Assembly: GCF_035222275.1 (NCBI RefSeq)
Contig: NW_026946360.1
Location: 372,001 to 436,000 of the forward strand
Direction: 5' to 3'
DNA length: 64,000 bases
Origin: Podospora bellae-mahoneyi
Taxonomy: Eukaryota > Ascomycota > Sordariomycetes > Sordariales > Podosporaceae
Positions 33,749 to 44,720 of the stretch are shown here, in pieces. The first letter of the stretch is position 1, and each line of letters begins with the position of its first letter. A program made the translations under genes and the position numbers. The notes under the pieces are model-generated. The model saw nothing but the letters and a program-made list of their open reading frames with translations, was not told where the DNA came from and made no database searches.

Positions 33749-36700
33749 ATGGTTATCCACTCCCTCCTTCGTAAGGCCAAGCAGGGGCTCAATGACATTT
33801 TGCCCGGAGAGGACAAGCATTCGCACACGCACGAGGGTTACCAATGTCGTGAGAGCGAGTGTGCAGAATTCAGCGAGAACCGCCATTGCTCATTTGCCCC
33901 TCGGTCGAGAGGGAATGCGAAGTGGTATGTGGATGGCGCAACCTACTTTTGGGCCATCTCCATGGCTATTGAAGGTTCATAACACCCCCCCCATGTCTCA
34001 TCAGTCACACTCAAGACATCCGCTAATCCTGTCCAGAGGCCCGAGAGTCCATCTACATCCTCGATTGGTGGCTGAGGTAATGCCGACCCGTCCTCACCGT
34101 CCCAGAAGGAATCTTGTTTGGGTCTTGTGACAACCAGCTGACCGCTTCGTATTTGCACATCACAGCCCCGAACTGTACCTGCGCCGACCCCCGGCCCAGA
34201 ATGAGAAATACCGCCTGGACAGACTGCTCAAAGCCGCTGCTGAGCGAGGGGTGAGGGTCTATGTACTCGTCTACAAGGAGGTCGAGGCTGCTTTGACACG
34301 TGAGTTTATCTTGACACGGACACGCAGGGGTATCCATACTCATCACTGTCATAGTAAACTCGGCTGTAAGAGACAATGCTTACCCGTTGACGTTAAACCT
34401 GACTTGATCAGAAACTGAGACCGTGACAGCACACCAAGAATCATCTTCAGGGACTCCATCCCAACATCAAAGTGTTCAGATATCCCGACCATCATCCAGC
34501 CAAGAATGTTGTCTCGGGTCTCCAAGACCTCCACACAAGTCTCGTGAGCCTCGATCTCAAGAACTTCAACCTTGCCAAAGCATCACAGAACGCTGTTGAG
34601 GGTCTGTATGGTACCGCCGATGATGTGGTTCTTTTCTGGGCACACCATGAAAAGCTCTGTCTCGTTGACGGCAGGGTGGCTTTCATGGGTGGCTTAGATA
34701 TGTGTAAGTCCCAGTGGTAACTGCAAGACCTGAATATCTGCTAATAACATGTCAAGGCTTTGGTAGATACGACACGAACAGTAAGTCTCGTGTGTATAAA
34801 TAGTCCAAGGACATCAGCTCACCATAATAGGCCATCCCATTGCCGACGCGCACCCAGGTAATCTGGACAACATCATTTTCCCGGGACAAGATTTCAACAA
34901 CGCGAGAGTGTATGATTTTGAGGAGGTCAACAAATGGGAAAACAACAAGCGTAAGTGGAATCAACACTTGCCATGCAGTTGGTTGATACTGAAAATTGTA
35001 GTCGACCGGACTAAGGCATCGAGAATGGGGTGGGCCGACGTTGCTATCAGCTTGTCTGGGCCGATTGTGGACAGCTTGGCCACGCATTTCTGTGAACGAT
35101 GGTTCGTTGCAGCCTCCGGCGTGTTGCCCGGTGTACTAACCCAAAGCTAGGAACTACATCTTTGACAAGAAATACTCCGGTCGTACTAACTTGAAGGTCC
35201 ACCGTCTCACGGCCCCTGGAGTTCAAAAACACTCCGATTATGGCGCCCATGCCTTGATGGATCAAGGAGAGGAGCTCCTGGGCGGCGTTCAGTCCAAGAT
35301 CACCTCCAAGCTGGGCAAATTCTGGGGAGGAGGTGGAGAAGAGGCCGGTGTTTCTCAGGTCCAGGCGCCGCCTCATCCTCCTGTCTGCAATGCCAATGAG
35401 CACGGCATCGCCAACATCCAGTTGGCGAGAAGTGTTTCGAAGTGGTCGCTTGGTGTGAGAACCGAGCATTCTATCGCCAACGCCTACATTGACGCCATCA
35501 CGAACGCTAAGCACTTTGTCTACATTGAGAATCAGGTACGGGTCTTGTTTATTGTTCAGGGTTATATCGGGTGCTAACCTCTCGGCAGTTCTTCATCACA
35601 GCCACCTCCAACAAGCAGAGACCGGTTCGCAACAAGATCGGCAAAGCCATCGTCGATCGTGTCTTGCGTGCTCACATAAACAATGAAGACTTCCAGATCA
35701 TTATCATGATGCCTGCGGTTCCTGCCTTTGCTGGCGATCTCAAGTCTGAAGGTGCCCTTGGCACCCGCGCGATTATGGAGTTCCAGTACAACAGCATCAA
35801 CCGCGGCGGCAGCAGTATCATCGAGACACTCAGGAGGGAAGGCGTCCATGACCCTTACAGGTACATCAACTGGTACAATCTCCGCAACTATGACCGCATC
35901 AACAGAAGTCAGATCATGACCCGTGCCGAACGCGAGAGCGGGGTCAGCTACGAAGCTGCCCATCGCGATTTTGAGGACCGGTACAGCTCCTCAAACTCCG
36001 GCGGGAACAATAGCTACTACCGTCGCTACCAAGCGACCGCGACTTCCCTGACCGACCAGAGCTGGGACACCGTCTCGCCCTGCTACATGGAGAGCGGCCT
36101 GTCCATCCTCGGCGTTCCATGGACTGGTAGCCCCGAGGATGAGCTCGACGCCTTTGTCTCTGAGCAGCTTTACATCCACACCAAGGTCCTCATCGCTGAC
36201 GACCAGCTGGTCATCTGCGGTTCTGCCAACCTCAACGACCGCTCTCAGCTCGGCGACCACGACTCCGAAATTGCCGTCATCATCGAGGACCCGACGCCGA
36301 TCAGAACTTATATGAATAGCCGCCCGTACACGGCTTCCCAGTTTGCCACCTCCCTCCGCCGCTTCCTCTATCGCAAGCACCTCGGTCTCGTTCCCCACCA
36401 GCATCCCGACCGTCCTGACATCAACTGGACGCCTGTCACCCACGACGCGGTCAATCATTACGACTGGGACTCCCCTTCGGACCGCCTCGTCGCCGACCCT
36501 CTTTCGCCCGACTTCATCAACTTGTGGCGTGGCACCGCCCGCCGCAACACCGAAATCTTCAGCAGGGCCTTCCACCCTGTCCCCAACGACAAGGTCAGGA
36601 CTTGGGAGGATTACGACAACTTCTTCTCCAAGCACTTTGTCATCCCCGGCGAGCCGGCCGAGCAGGCAGAGGAAGGGTACAAGAACGGCAAGGTCGACTA

Positions 36701-36872
36701 CGGGCACGTTGTCAAGGAGAACTTTCCCGGTGGTGTGGGTGAGCTAAAGATGTGGCTCAGCGGCATCAGGGGCAACCTTGTGGAGATGCCGCTCAACTTC
36801 TTGATTGACGTCCCTGACATCGCGGAGGATGGGCTGGCGCTGAACAGCTTGACGGATGAGCTATATACCTGA
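33749..36872 (+). CDS. Phospholipase D (fungal PldA type)
   Basis: Ten exons: 33749-33974, 34037-34076, 34166-34299, 34355-34365, 34430-34703, 34757-34780, 34831-34950, 35002-35101, 35151-35535, 35589-36872. The product is 865 residues, all joins in phase. Exon 4 is only 11 nt and exon 6 only 24 nt. Both HKD motifs are intact: [10 protein letters not shown] (His 210, Lys 212, Asp 217) and [11 protein letters not shown] (His 635, Lys 637, Asp 642). Other family blocks are [33 protein letters not shown] and [10 protein letters not shown]. There is no PX or PH domain, unlike yeast SPO14; this matches the short PldA type of filamentous fungi, which hydrolyses phosphatidylcholine to phosphatidic acid. 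Start ATG is in a strong context (caccATGg). Confidence 0.94.
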
Positions 36873-38098
36873 TGATACCTGAGGTGGCTTGGATAGAATG
36901 GTCTGATTTGGTGCTGGCTAGCTGGTCAGTTGTCGTGAAGCAATACATGTTCTTTCTCGTTCTCTACCCTCCTCGTTCTTGTGACATCAGTCTTGTGGCT
37001 ATGCCTTCAGTAAGATGTCGCCAACACGGAAGCAGAGTCTCCCCGCCGTGGAAAAATGATTCGCCTTCAACATCAAAAAAGGTGTCGAGTCCAATTCATA
37101 CTGAACAGACCAACCAAGACTGTCGGGGGCAGCACCTTCCAACGCTCCCTCTCCATCCTAGCATTTTTGGTGCGCCGGGAGAGACAGACAAGCAGGTGGC
37201 CACGCTGGTAGAGAGGTCCGGCGTCGAGTCTCGGCGCCCGCTTCTTTTTCAGAGTTGGTCTTTGACCTCCTTTAACCCTATATTTTTGTTTAGCCAATAC
37301 ACACATCAACATCTTCTCCGAAGCCACGCAAAGAACAGCACCTCATTTCCCAAAGCCAAAACATGCTATATAAATCTAACCCCCCTGTTCACTGAAGAGG
37401 TATATCTATTCGACCCAAACAAGACCGACAATCTGAATACAAGACACCAAACTCTCGCTGATCATCAAACCTCTTATACATACCCCTCCCTACCCCCTAA
37501 GGACACAATACCTACCCAAAAACACCCGAAACGACCCAGGCAAACCACCCTCTACACAGTTCGTGACCTCACCCTCGTCTTTTGTTTCGGCAGTGGCGCT
37601 CCCGGCACCGGCAGATCCGGCTAATTCGGCAACGTGAAGGCCGGGTTTACGGACATGTTAAAGTTCGCAGCTGCGGGTGCGGGTGCTTGCCGATAAGCAG
37701 CTATGGCATTTTGGAACGCCGTTGGCGTCAATACTATTATGATGGAGGTGTCAGAACTTGGGGCCGCATGAACCTGAGTATTCACTGGCGTCGTTGTTGT
37801 AGCTGGGGGAGTCCTCCTCTCAGCCGGAGCTGTGGTGTGATGGAATCACAGGCCAAAGAACCATTCCCAACAAAGGCTAAAAGATGGTGAGGAATATCAA
37901 GAGAGAGGAGAGGCGGGTGAGGGCAATCTGAGGGCACGAAAAAGAATGTGAAGCATGCTTGCGTGAAAATAGTTGAGTGACAGGGTGCGCAGCTCGGTGA
38001 TGAACTCGTTGACGGGTATGAATAGATTTCCAATGATTAGATGACAGCTCTTTGGCGCCAATGTTATACCTCTCGCGATATAATCGGCGGCGGTGCAT
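36873..38098. other. Convergent intergenic region
   Basis: About 1.2 kb between phospholipase D (+) and ACBP (-). A plus-strand frame continues for 250 codons directly after the phospholipase stop, but its composition is that of 3' flank and I reject it as a gene. Confidence 0.5.
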
Positions 38099-38535
38099 CT
38101 AGTTACCGCCAACAGCCTCGGGTTCCTTGTTGGCGTCATAGCCGTACTTGGTCTTCATCTCCTCAATCTTGGCCACGTACTGCTCCTGAGCCTGCTCGGG
38201 GGTCAAGCCCTTGTTGTCAACGTCTTGCCAGGCGTTGTACTTGGCCTTGCCCTGTTATGGTGATGTCGGGTTAGCGGGTGCCGCGGAGGGAACATAGAGG
38301 GGGAGGTGGACGCACTTTGAGGTCGAACATGCCAGGCTTGGCGGCATCGGCAATCTTCTCGCCAGTGGCGACCTTGTAGAGACCTGAAGAGCACAACCTG
38401 TTAGATGACGCTGACAGACTAGTGCAAGGAGAGACTGGACGCACCATAGATCTCGAGGAGATCCTCGTTGGAGGGCTTGGAAGTCAACTTCTTGGAGTCG
38501 ACAACAGCCTTCTGGAAAGCCTCGCTGTGAGCCAT
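38099..38535 (-). CDS. ACB1: Acyl-CoA-binding protein
   Basis: Three exons, 38535-38445, 38383-38316 and 38251-38099, with introns of 61 and 64 nt whose donors are both GTGCGT; 103 residues. The classic ACBP core is present: FQKAVVDSKKLTSKPSNEDLLEIYGLYKVA (given in two parts, about residues 6-24 and 25-35), then DLKGKAKYNAWQDVDNKG and an amphipathic final helix (AQEQYVAKIEEMKTKYG). It binds medium and long acyl-CoA esters in the cytosol and buffers them for lipid synthesis. Length and motifs match the single-domain class (yeast ACB1). Strongly codon-biased, consistent with high expression. Confidence 0.96.
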
Positions 38536-39617
38536 TTTTGCGGTAGTGTGTGAAGGGTTTGGAAAAGGGAAATCTCTAGTGCCTGCTGTGCTGAGTGCTG
38601 GTTGTATAGTTAGGGAATCTGTCAAGTGTCGCAAGTGTTGAGGAGAAGAGATCTGGACCTGTTTGTTGGGGTCATGGCGGGGTCAGCTAGGTCAGGCACG
38701 GGGTGGTTAAGCCGGAAAGCGCGGGGTCAATTGCTTGTCCTGACCATGTGGAGCACATGCGAGCATGTGAGTGGAAGGGAGGTGGGCCGTGAGGTCATCC
38801 TCCATCCAAATCCGAACACAAGACGGGCTTGTCAGACGGGAACGGAGTTTTCGAGAGAGAGTCTGATAGCGGGAGGCAGGTGGAATTAAGGATGCTTGTT
38901 GAGAGGGCATTTGAGTGTTCCCACAACACCATCGTACGAACACGGACCCTCAACTTTAAGGGCCATCGAAATCTCCAAGCACCGGTGCACTGGCAGTCTC
39001 TCCATCTTGGTGTGAGATCCATCAACACAATGACCTCAAAACGATGACAGGAAGTAGGTTTGAGAAAAGTATGTTACCGGAAGGATACAGCCACCATCAT
39101 ACATTTCCAGTCAAGAAATTTGGGAGTGGCCAGTGGTGGCTTTATGTTTGGCAACGTGACAGCAAGGACAGACTCTTGAGAGCTTCGAATCTGACCACCC
39201 CAGGCTTCATGCAGTGCATTATGCGGCCAGAAAAACAATGTACAGTCGACACGAACAATCAGCCACTTATCGACAGATTCTCGTAGGTGTCTTCCAAACA
39301 TGGCAAAACATGGGGTGCTTCGGTCCCGAGCAATAGACAACGTTCAGTCAGAAGAAGGTTCGGACGACATCTGCTCTTCCAGCTTTTGTTCGGCTCATCC
39401 AGTGACCGCCCGAGCCGCCAAGCATTGGTGCATCTCACAGGGGTAGGGCTATTTTGGGATTAGCTTTCCTTTTCCACCGCCGTCGGCACATCGGCGGCAA
39501 TTAGCTCCGGGGTTGGGGTTTCGGGCCCGTCCCGTCTTGTTTATCGACCCCCCTGGCCATCAAGGCTGTGATGACAGATGCTATCGTGCTTTTTGCACCT
39601 GGATTTCCAATTCCCAT

Positions 39618-39639
39618 GTCATCAAGGCTCCTTGATGAC
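39618..39639. repeat. Perfect 10-bp inverted repeat
   Basis: Arms gtcatcaagg and ccttgatgac around a 2-base centre. A further half-like copy (ccatcaaggctgtgatgac) lies near 39555-39573. It could be a dimeric regulator site; function is unproven. Confidence 0.5.
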
Positions 39640-40083
39640 TGATGGATGGCGTTTCCCCCCCGTTTCTTTGCTCTCCCTTGCATGTGGTCCGTTATTTTGT
39701 CCAAATACCGGCACGGGCTGTTGATGAACCTCTTGGATCGACATCCAGAATCCCGTCTTCTTAACAGGGGAGCGCAGCCAGAGGGGACACGAAATCAACA
39801 ACGTTGGCTGTTGGCTAGCAGCATGCATTGCCGTATCATCCCAGGAACAAGCCACTGGATTGTCGTCTGACGGTGCTAATATCTCCCTTTTCTGTCGCAT
39901 TGACACAAAACTATCGATAGTTGAGCTGAATTAGGTAGCATCATGCTGTGTCTCTGTATCCGAGACCGAGCCATGCATATTCAAGCGACAGCTCGCGCAA
40001 CACGCAGTCACCCACCGTCCGTTTGAGTTCGTCTCAGATGCCGGGCCCCAAGTAAAATCCATAGCTTGTACAGTTTCGCTGGG

Positions 40084-40090
40084 TATAAGA
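40084..40090 (+). promoter_or_regulatory. TATA-like box upstream of the flavoprotein
   Basis: Sequence tataaga, about 115 bp upstream of the ATG at 40205, followed by a C/T- then A/C-rich leader typical of fungal core promoters. Confidence 0.5.
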
Positions 40091-40204
40091 GGGAAGGGGT
40101 GCCCGTCACACTCATCCGTACACCGTTTCCTTTCTCAAATCTCCGAATCTGCCACACTTGCAAACCAACAACAAGATAACAACCACCACCACATCACCAA
40201 AACA

Positions 40205-41420
40205 ATGGCAGACAAGAAAACAGTCGTAATTCTGGGTGGTTCCCTCGGTGGACTTCACGTCGCCCATGCACTCCTCAAGAAGCATCAACAATACCCCAAC
40301 TTACGGGTCATTCTCGTCTCCAAAGCAAGTCGCCTGCACGTGACCCTCCTCATCGTCACCACATGTCCTAACCCCCCTTCACCTCTAGAACACTCATTTT
40401 TACTGGAATATCGCCTCCGTCCGCGCCATTATCCCTGGTCAAATCCCAGACCAAAAGATGCTCCGCGAACTCTCCGAAGCCCTCCAGCCATACCCCAGCA
40501 ACATGTACGAGCTCGTCATCGGCGAAGCCATCTCCTCTGATTTCACCGCCAAGACCGTCAAAGTTCAGCTCAGCAACAGCGCTGCCGACGCTCAAACCCG
40601 TGAAATCGTCTACGACCACCTCGTTCTCGCCACTGGAGCCCGCTACACAAACGACACCCCCTGGAAGGCCAACTCCGACTATCAATCCCTGATCAACCTC
40701 CTCCACGAAACCGCCTCCAAGGTCGAGAAAGCCGGCCACATCATCGTTGCCGGCGCGGGAGCCACAGGTGTGGAAGTAGCCGGCGAGCTGGGGTACGAAT
40801 ACGGCAAGACCAAGACCATCACCCTTTTGGCTTCTGGCCAGCACGTCCTGCCCGGCGAGCAGGAATCTCTCAGTACCGCTACCGAGAACGAGCTGAAGAA
40901 GCTGAACGTCACTGTGCAGAAGGGGGCTCGTGTAAAGGATGTTGCTCGCTCTGCCGACGACAAGTACACGATCCAGCTGGAGAACGGCCAAAACCTCGAG
41001 TGCAACCTCTACCTGCCCACGCAGGGCATGGTGCCCAACTCGGATTACGTCGATACGAAGCATCTCGACCCCAAAACCAAGACGGTGCTCGTGGATGAGT
41101 TCCTTCATGTGACTGGTGTGCCGGGGAATAACGTTTGGGCGGTGGGGGATATCGTCAGTAAGCCGAGAGCTGGCTTTATGATCACACAGAAGCAGGCCTC
41201 TTCTGTGGCCAAGAATGTTGAGTTGAGCCTGCTTCAGGGCAAGGAGCCTGTCCTTGCCAAGGGCCCGCCAGTTGACATTCTCGCCTGCGCGGTTGGCCGG
41301 GGGAGAGGCGTGGGCAGGATGGGCTCGATCAGACTGCCTAGCTTTGGCGTTTGGTTGGCGAAGGGGAGAACATTGGGGATGCAGTTGGTGGACCAGTACA
41401 TCAATGGCAGTATTGCTTAG
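40205..41420 (+). CDS. AIF/FSP1-like FAD oxidoreductase (AMID family)
   Basis: Two exons, 40205-40324 and 40389-41420; 383 residues. The 64-nt intron begins with GC rather than GT (AAA/GCAAGT ... CTCTAG/AAC), and only this GC-AG join restores the family sequence (VILVSKNTHFYWNIAS). The N-terminal FAD-binding motif is VVILGGSLGGLHVAHALL; the NAD(P)H-binding motif is IIVAGAGATGVEVAGELG (about residues 178-195); the C-terminal GD motif is NVWAVGDIVSKP. This is the AIF-M2/AMID group, NAD(P)H-quinone-type oxidoreductases that include mammalian FSP1 and yeast NDI-like relatives. The electron acceptor and location in the cell are not shown by sequence; no clear targeting peptide is visible. A TATA-like box precedes it. 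Confidence 0.9.
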
Positions 41421-41661
41421 GAGCGCGGCTCCAGAGCCGGCAGACAAATCAGAAAACGGAAGAGAAAGGACGGACAGACGAGCAAGCAGTTATACCCATG
41501 ATGAACTTTGGTGTGTGCTTTACAGGCGATGGGCGGAATGGCTTTTGTTTTCCCCTCGATACAGAGAATCAACCTAATACCATAATGAAGAACCCGAATA
41601 CATCAATGCCAGGAAACTCGCTCGTCATTGTGAACCACTATACATTATTACCCGCCTTGCA

Positions 41662-42923
41662 TCACCGAGAGATCTTCTCCTCCTCAATCTCCCTCCTCAA
41701 CTGCTCAAGAACTTCCTGTCTCGACCTCAAATGCGACTCCAATCCCTCCACTTGCTCCCTCACGGTCTGGAGGTCTTCGCTGACGCTTTTCAGGTTGCTT
41801 CCTGTCCTGCTCTTCCCCTTGCCTTCTTCCAAGTCTCGCAGCTCCTTTCTCTTGTAATCCAAAAGTTGCTCCAACTCCCTCTTGACCAGCGCTGGCTTGG
41901 AGTCCCGCTTGCCACCTTTCCTCGCCTCAACCCCTTGCTCAATCCTGGCAAGCTTGTCCTCCAGCTCCTGCAGCTGCTTCTTCAGCCTGACCTCCTCCCA
42001 CTCGGCATCGCTGTTTTTCGTCGTGGTGAAATCCGTGCCCTTGGATGTGAACCCGCTTCTCCCCAACCGAGTGAGATATTGGTCACCAAACTTTGCCTTT
42101 CTGCCTGTTGATGTCTCGTCGTCGGCCTTGGTGGCCCACCGCGACTTGGCGGCTTGGTTGTCGACTTGGTAGTCGATTTGATTTCGCTCAAAGCTCGCTC
42201 GGAGGGAGGCCGGGACGGTGCGCGGGATGCGGTAGCCCTCGTGTCGGTAGTTGAGGATGTGCAAGAACGCCAGGCAGGCATCCTTGTTGATCGTCTGCGA
42301 GGCGTTGGGGTTGATGAGGTTCCATGCTGATCGGACGTCGGTGTCCGGCACGTCCAAGCTGTTGTAGAGATCGCTGAGGGCCTCGACTAGTTCTCATTTG
42401 TTAGCATCTCCTCAACCACCCAGTGGGTAATGAGACCAAGTCAACACTTACAATTAATCTCCCCCCTCATATCCCTCCCCTCCCTATACACCGCCTCATA
42501 CCTGCTCTTGTCCTCCGGGCTCATATACCAATCAAATCCATCCTTCAACCCCTCCTCCTCCTCCTCATCCTCCACCCGTTCCATCTTTGGCTCCTGTCCC
42601 CTAATCGCCTTGTTCGCGCTCACCAAATGGCTCTTGCTCTCCGGGACCAGCCAGTCCGGCAGCACTTTGGGGACATCAGCGTACTCCCCGTTGAGCAAGT
42701 CGAAAATAACCCTCATCGCGACGCAAAACTCCTCAAAGTCAAGGTTGCCGTCGTTATCCACATCGGCGAGATCCCACACCCGCTCGAGCTGGTCGTCGCG
42801 GAGCCCAGAGTTCTTGAGGACGGGCGCGGCCATCTCGCCCGTGAGGAACTGCCCTCCATTGGTGCGGGTCGAGAAAATGTTCCAGTAGGTTTCGATTTCT
42901 TGGGGTTCGATTCGGGGCGCCAT
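41662..42923 (-). CDS. END3: END3 endocytosis protein
   Basis: Two exons, 42923-42452 and 42386-41662, with a 65-nt intron (GTAAGT/TAG, branch TGCTAAC); 398 residues. The first EH domain starts at the N-terminus ([11 protein letters not shown]), with an EF-hand loop [13 protein letters not shown] at about residues 54-66. A second EH-like half spans about 130-235 ([12 protein letters not shown], then [14 protein letters not shown]). The C-terminal ~120 residues form a coiled coil ([19 protein letters not shown]). This is the END3 layout. END3 joins PAN1 and SLA1 at cortical actin patches and is needed for clathrin-mediated endocytosis and actin organisation. Confidence 0.95.
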
Positions 42924-44720
42924 GGTCGGTCGATGCTTCAGTTGGCCCAGGTTGGGAAACTTGTTGTACTCGGAAGGTGGACCAAATTACGGGGGACTCG
43001 GGGCGGTCGAGCGGTTACAACGGCCGGTACGACGAACGTTCGGGAAAGATGGGAGCTGGAATTGACAAATTTCTGTAGTTTGTTCAAGAATTATAGCAAA
43101 AGACTGCAGGCCTTGTCTTTATCGACGTCGTGGGGTGCCGATGGCGCAGCAGGTTGCAGAGCGGGAAGCTTGGAGGTTGGACCGGCCACAACCAAGAGCT
43201 GACGTCTCTCCAGCCCAGCGCCAGCCAAGTAATTAAACTGCGCGCGAGCACTGCTTGTGGCGCGCCGCAAGCTGATCCCTGTCAAAACGCCCCCTTTTCT
43301 GGAGGCAGACTGTGGCACGCGCACGCGCACCTTGAGCTGTGCGTTGTATATGAAATGTCTTTGTGATCCGTGCTTTTTTTACTAAGGTTCTGCTCTTATT
43401 TGATATACAAGCTTGCATTAAATAAATAGTTAAATATACCTTTAACTAAAATTTAATGGCTATTAATACTTATACTATATGAAAAAGTGTACTGAATGTA
43501 TAGCAATATTAAGCTATATAATATACTATATTTTTTATTACTTTAATCATATTTTAGCATATATATAGCTAAAAGTATGTATTTTAGGCTAGCATTGGCT
43601 CTTAAGTGGAGGTACTATTCTTAACACTAAACGGCGGTAACTATAACTTTGTAAAAAAGTAATAGCTATATATTTAAACTATTAAAATTATTAATTCAAC
43701 TATATCTATATCAGCAAAGTAGTTTAAAATAACTTTAGTTAATAGACAATATTAATATATTAATTAGTATATACCAGCTTGATTATTAGGCCCTAGTATA
43801 GCTTTTTGTAGCTAATTGAACGTATTTTAGGCCTTTAGTTGATATTGAGTTGGGTGGTCAGGTCTTTGACAAAACGCACGGTTTATCTGGACGTTTCGTA
43901 TGCAACGTAGAGAGAGCCTCACGATATTCCACACCTCACCAAGCTTCACGACTACGTTTATAGATATTTATCTTTATCCATGTTTACAATCATTATTCAT
44001 CTTCAAGGCCAACTCCCCGCCCGCCATACAAAACCCTACAGTTAAAATATTCTACAGAATCCTACAGTCGAAATAGTATCCCGCAGACTCTCGAAATGCC
44101 TTCCCAATCGTCCTCTCCAGCCAACATATATAGCAGAAAGAACCGGGTATCATGAGCCACACCAGACGCCTAGAGATCCAGATGCAAGAACTAGAATCTC
44201 AAAATACCGACCCAATAACACCATCCATGCTGGATGCCATGCCCAAACAATTCCCCTGCCACCCTGTCCTTTCCCCTGGGATGCAAATGTAAACGCAAAA
44301 GCAGTAAGCACCCAACCTGCAACCCAATCCTACTACGGGTATAAACACCCAAATCGCCTTATCAAAGAAAGGCAGGAAAAGAACGTCGAGCGCGAAATTT
44401 GTCAAACTCCTGATCCAAAGCAGCCTAAATTCTGGCGCTTTTCGTTTCCTGGACCAATATCGAATCCTAATGCATGCCAGTCGTAATATGCAGTTTGTTG
44501 TACAATAAACCCAACAAAGAAATACCCCAATCGCTGATTGTGGTGTCACGATGCTAATACTGGGGAAGCAAATCAACATCAACACACACTCTTGTCCTTC
44601 TGTTGTGTTCGCCCTTGCTAAGAAGTCAAGGCGATTGCTGAGACGACGCTTTTCCATGTTGCCAGTCATCTTGCTCGTACTTGAGCAAGTGTATCTTTGC
44701 GTGTCGCGTTTCAAGTCCTG
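42924..44720. other. Intergenic region with AT-rich island
   Basis: About 1.8 kb between the END3 start and the end of the giant orphan gene. The middle (43374-43855) is an AT-rich island, listed separately. A 171-codon minus-strand frame at 44199-44714 abuts the downstream gene and is most likely its 3' UTR. Confidence 0.5.
43374..43855. repeat. AT-rich island, probable RIP-degraded repeat relic
   Basis: About 480 bp of sequence very rich in A/T and in TpA steps (many ttaa, tata and tatatata runs), sharply bounded by GC-balanced DNA on both sides. Two imperfect direct copies of agctaa...gtattttaggc lie near 43567-43590 and 43810-43833. Such islands in sordariomycetes usually come from repeat-induced point mutation of old repeats. 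No protein similarity remains that I can read, so the family is unknown. Confidence 0.7.

Larger units (their letters stand above)
38536..40204. other. Divergent intergenic region
   Basis: About 1.67 kb between ACBP (-) and the flavoprotein (+). It holds a perfect 10-base inverted repeat (39618-39639) and a TATA-like box before the flavoprotein. No gene supported. Confidence 0.5.

Noticed and set aside
35991-36707. 238-codon minus-strand frame
   Set aside because: Antisense to the last phospholipase D exon, Val/Asp-rich shadow.
40368-41447. 359-codon minus-strand open frame
   Set aside because: Fully antisense to the flavoprotein exon; it arises from codon bias and has no domain of its own.
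43374-43855. Possible centromere or mitochondrial insert
   Set aside because: Too short for a centromere, and no mitochondrial gene or tRNA can be read in it; a degraded repeat is simpler.
44199-44714. 171-codon minus-strand frame after the giant gene
   Set aside because: Directly abuts the stop of the upstream gene on the same strand and reads like 3' UTR.
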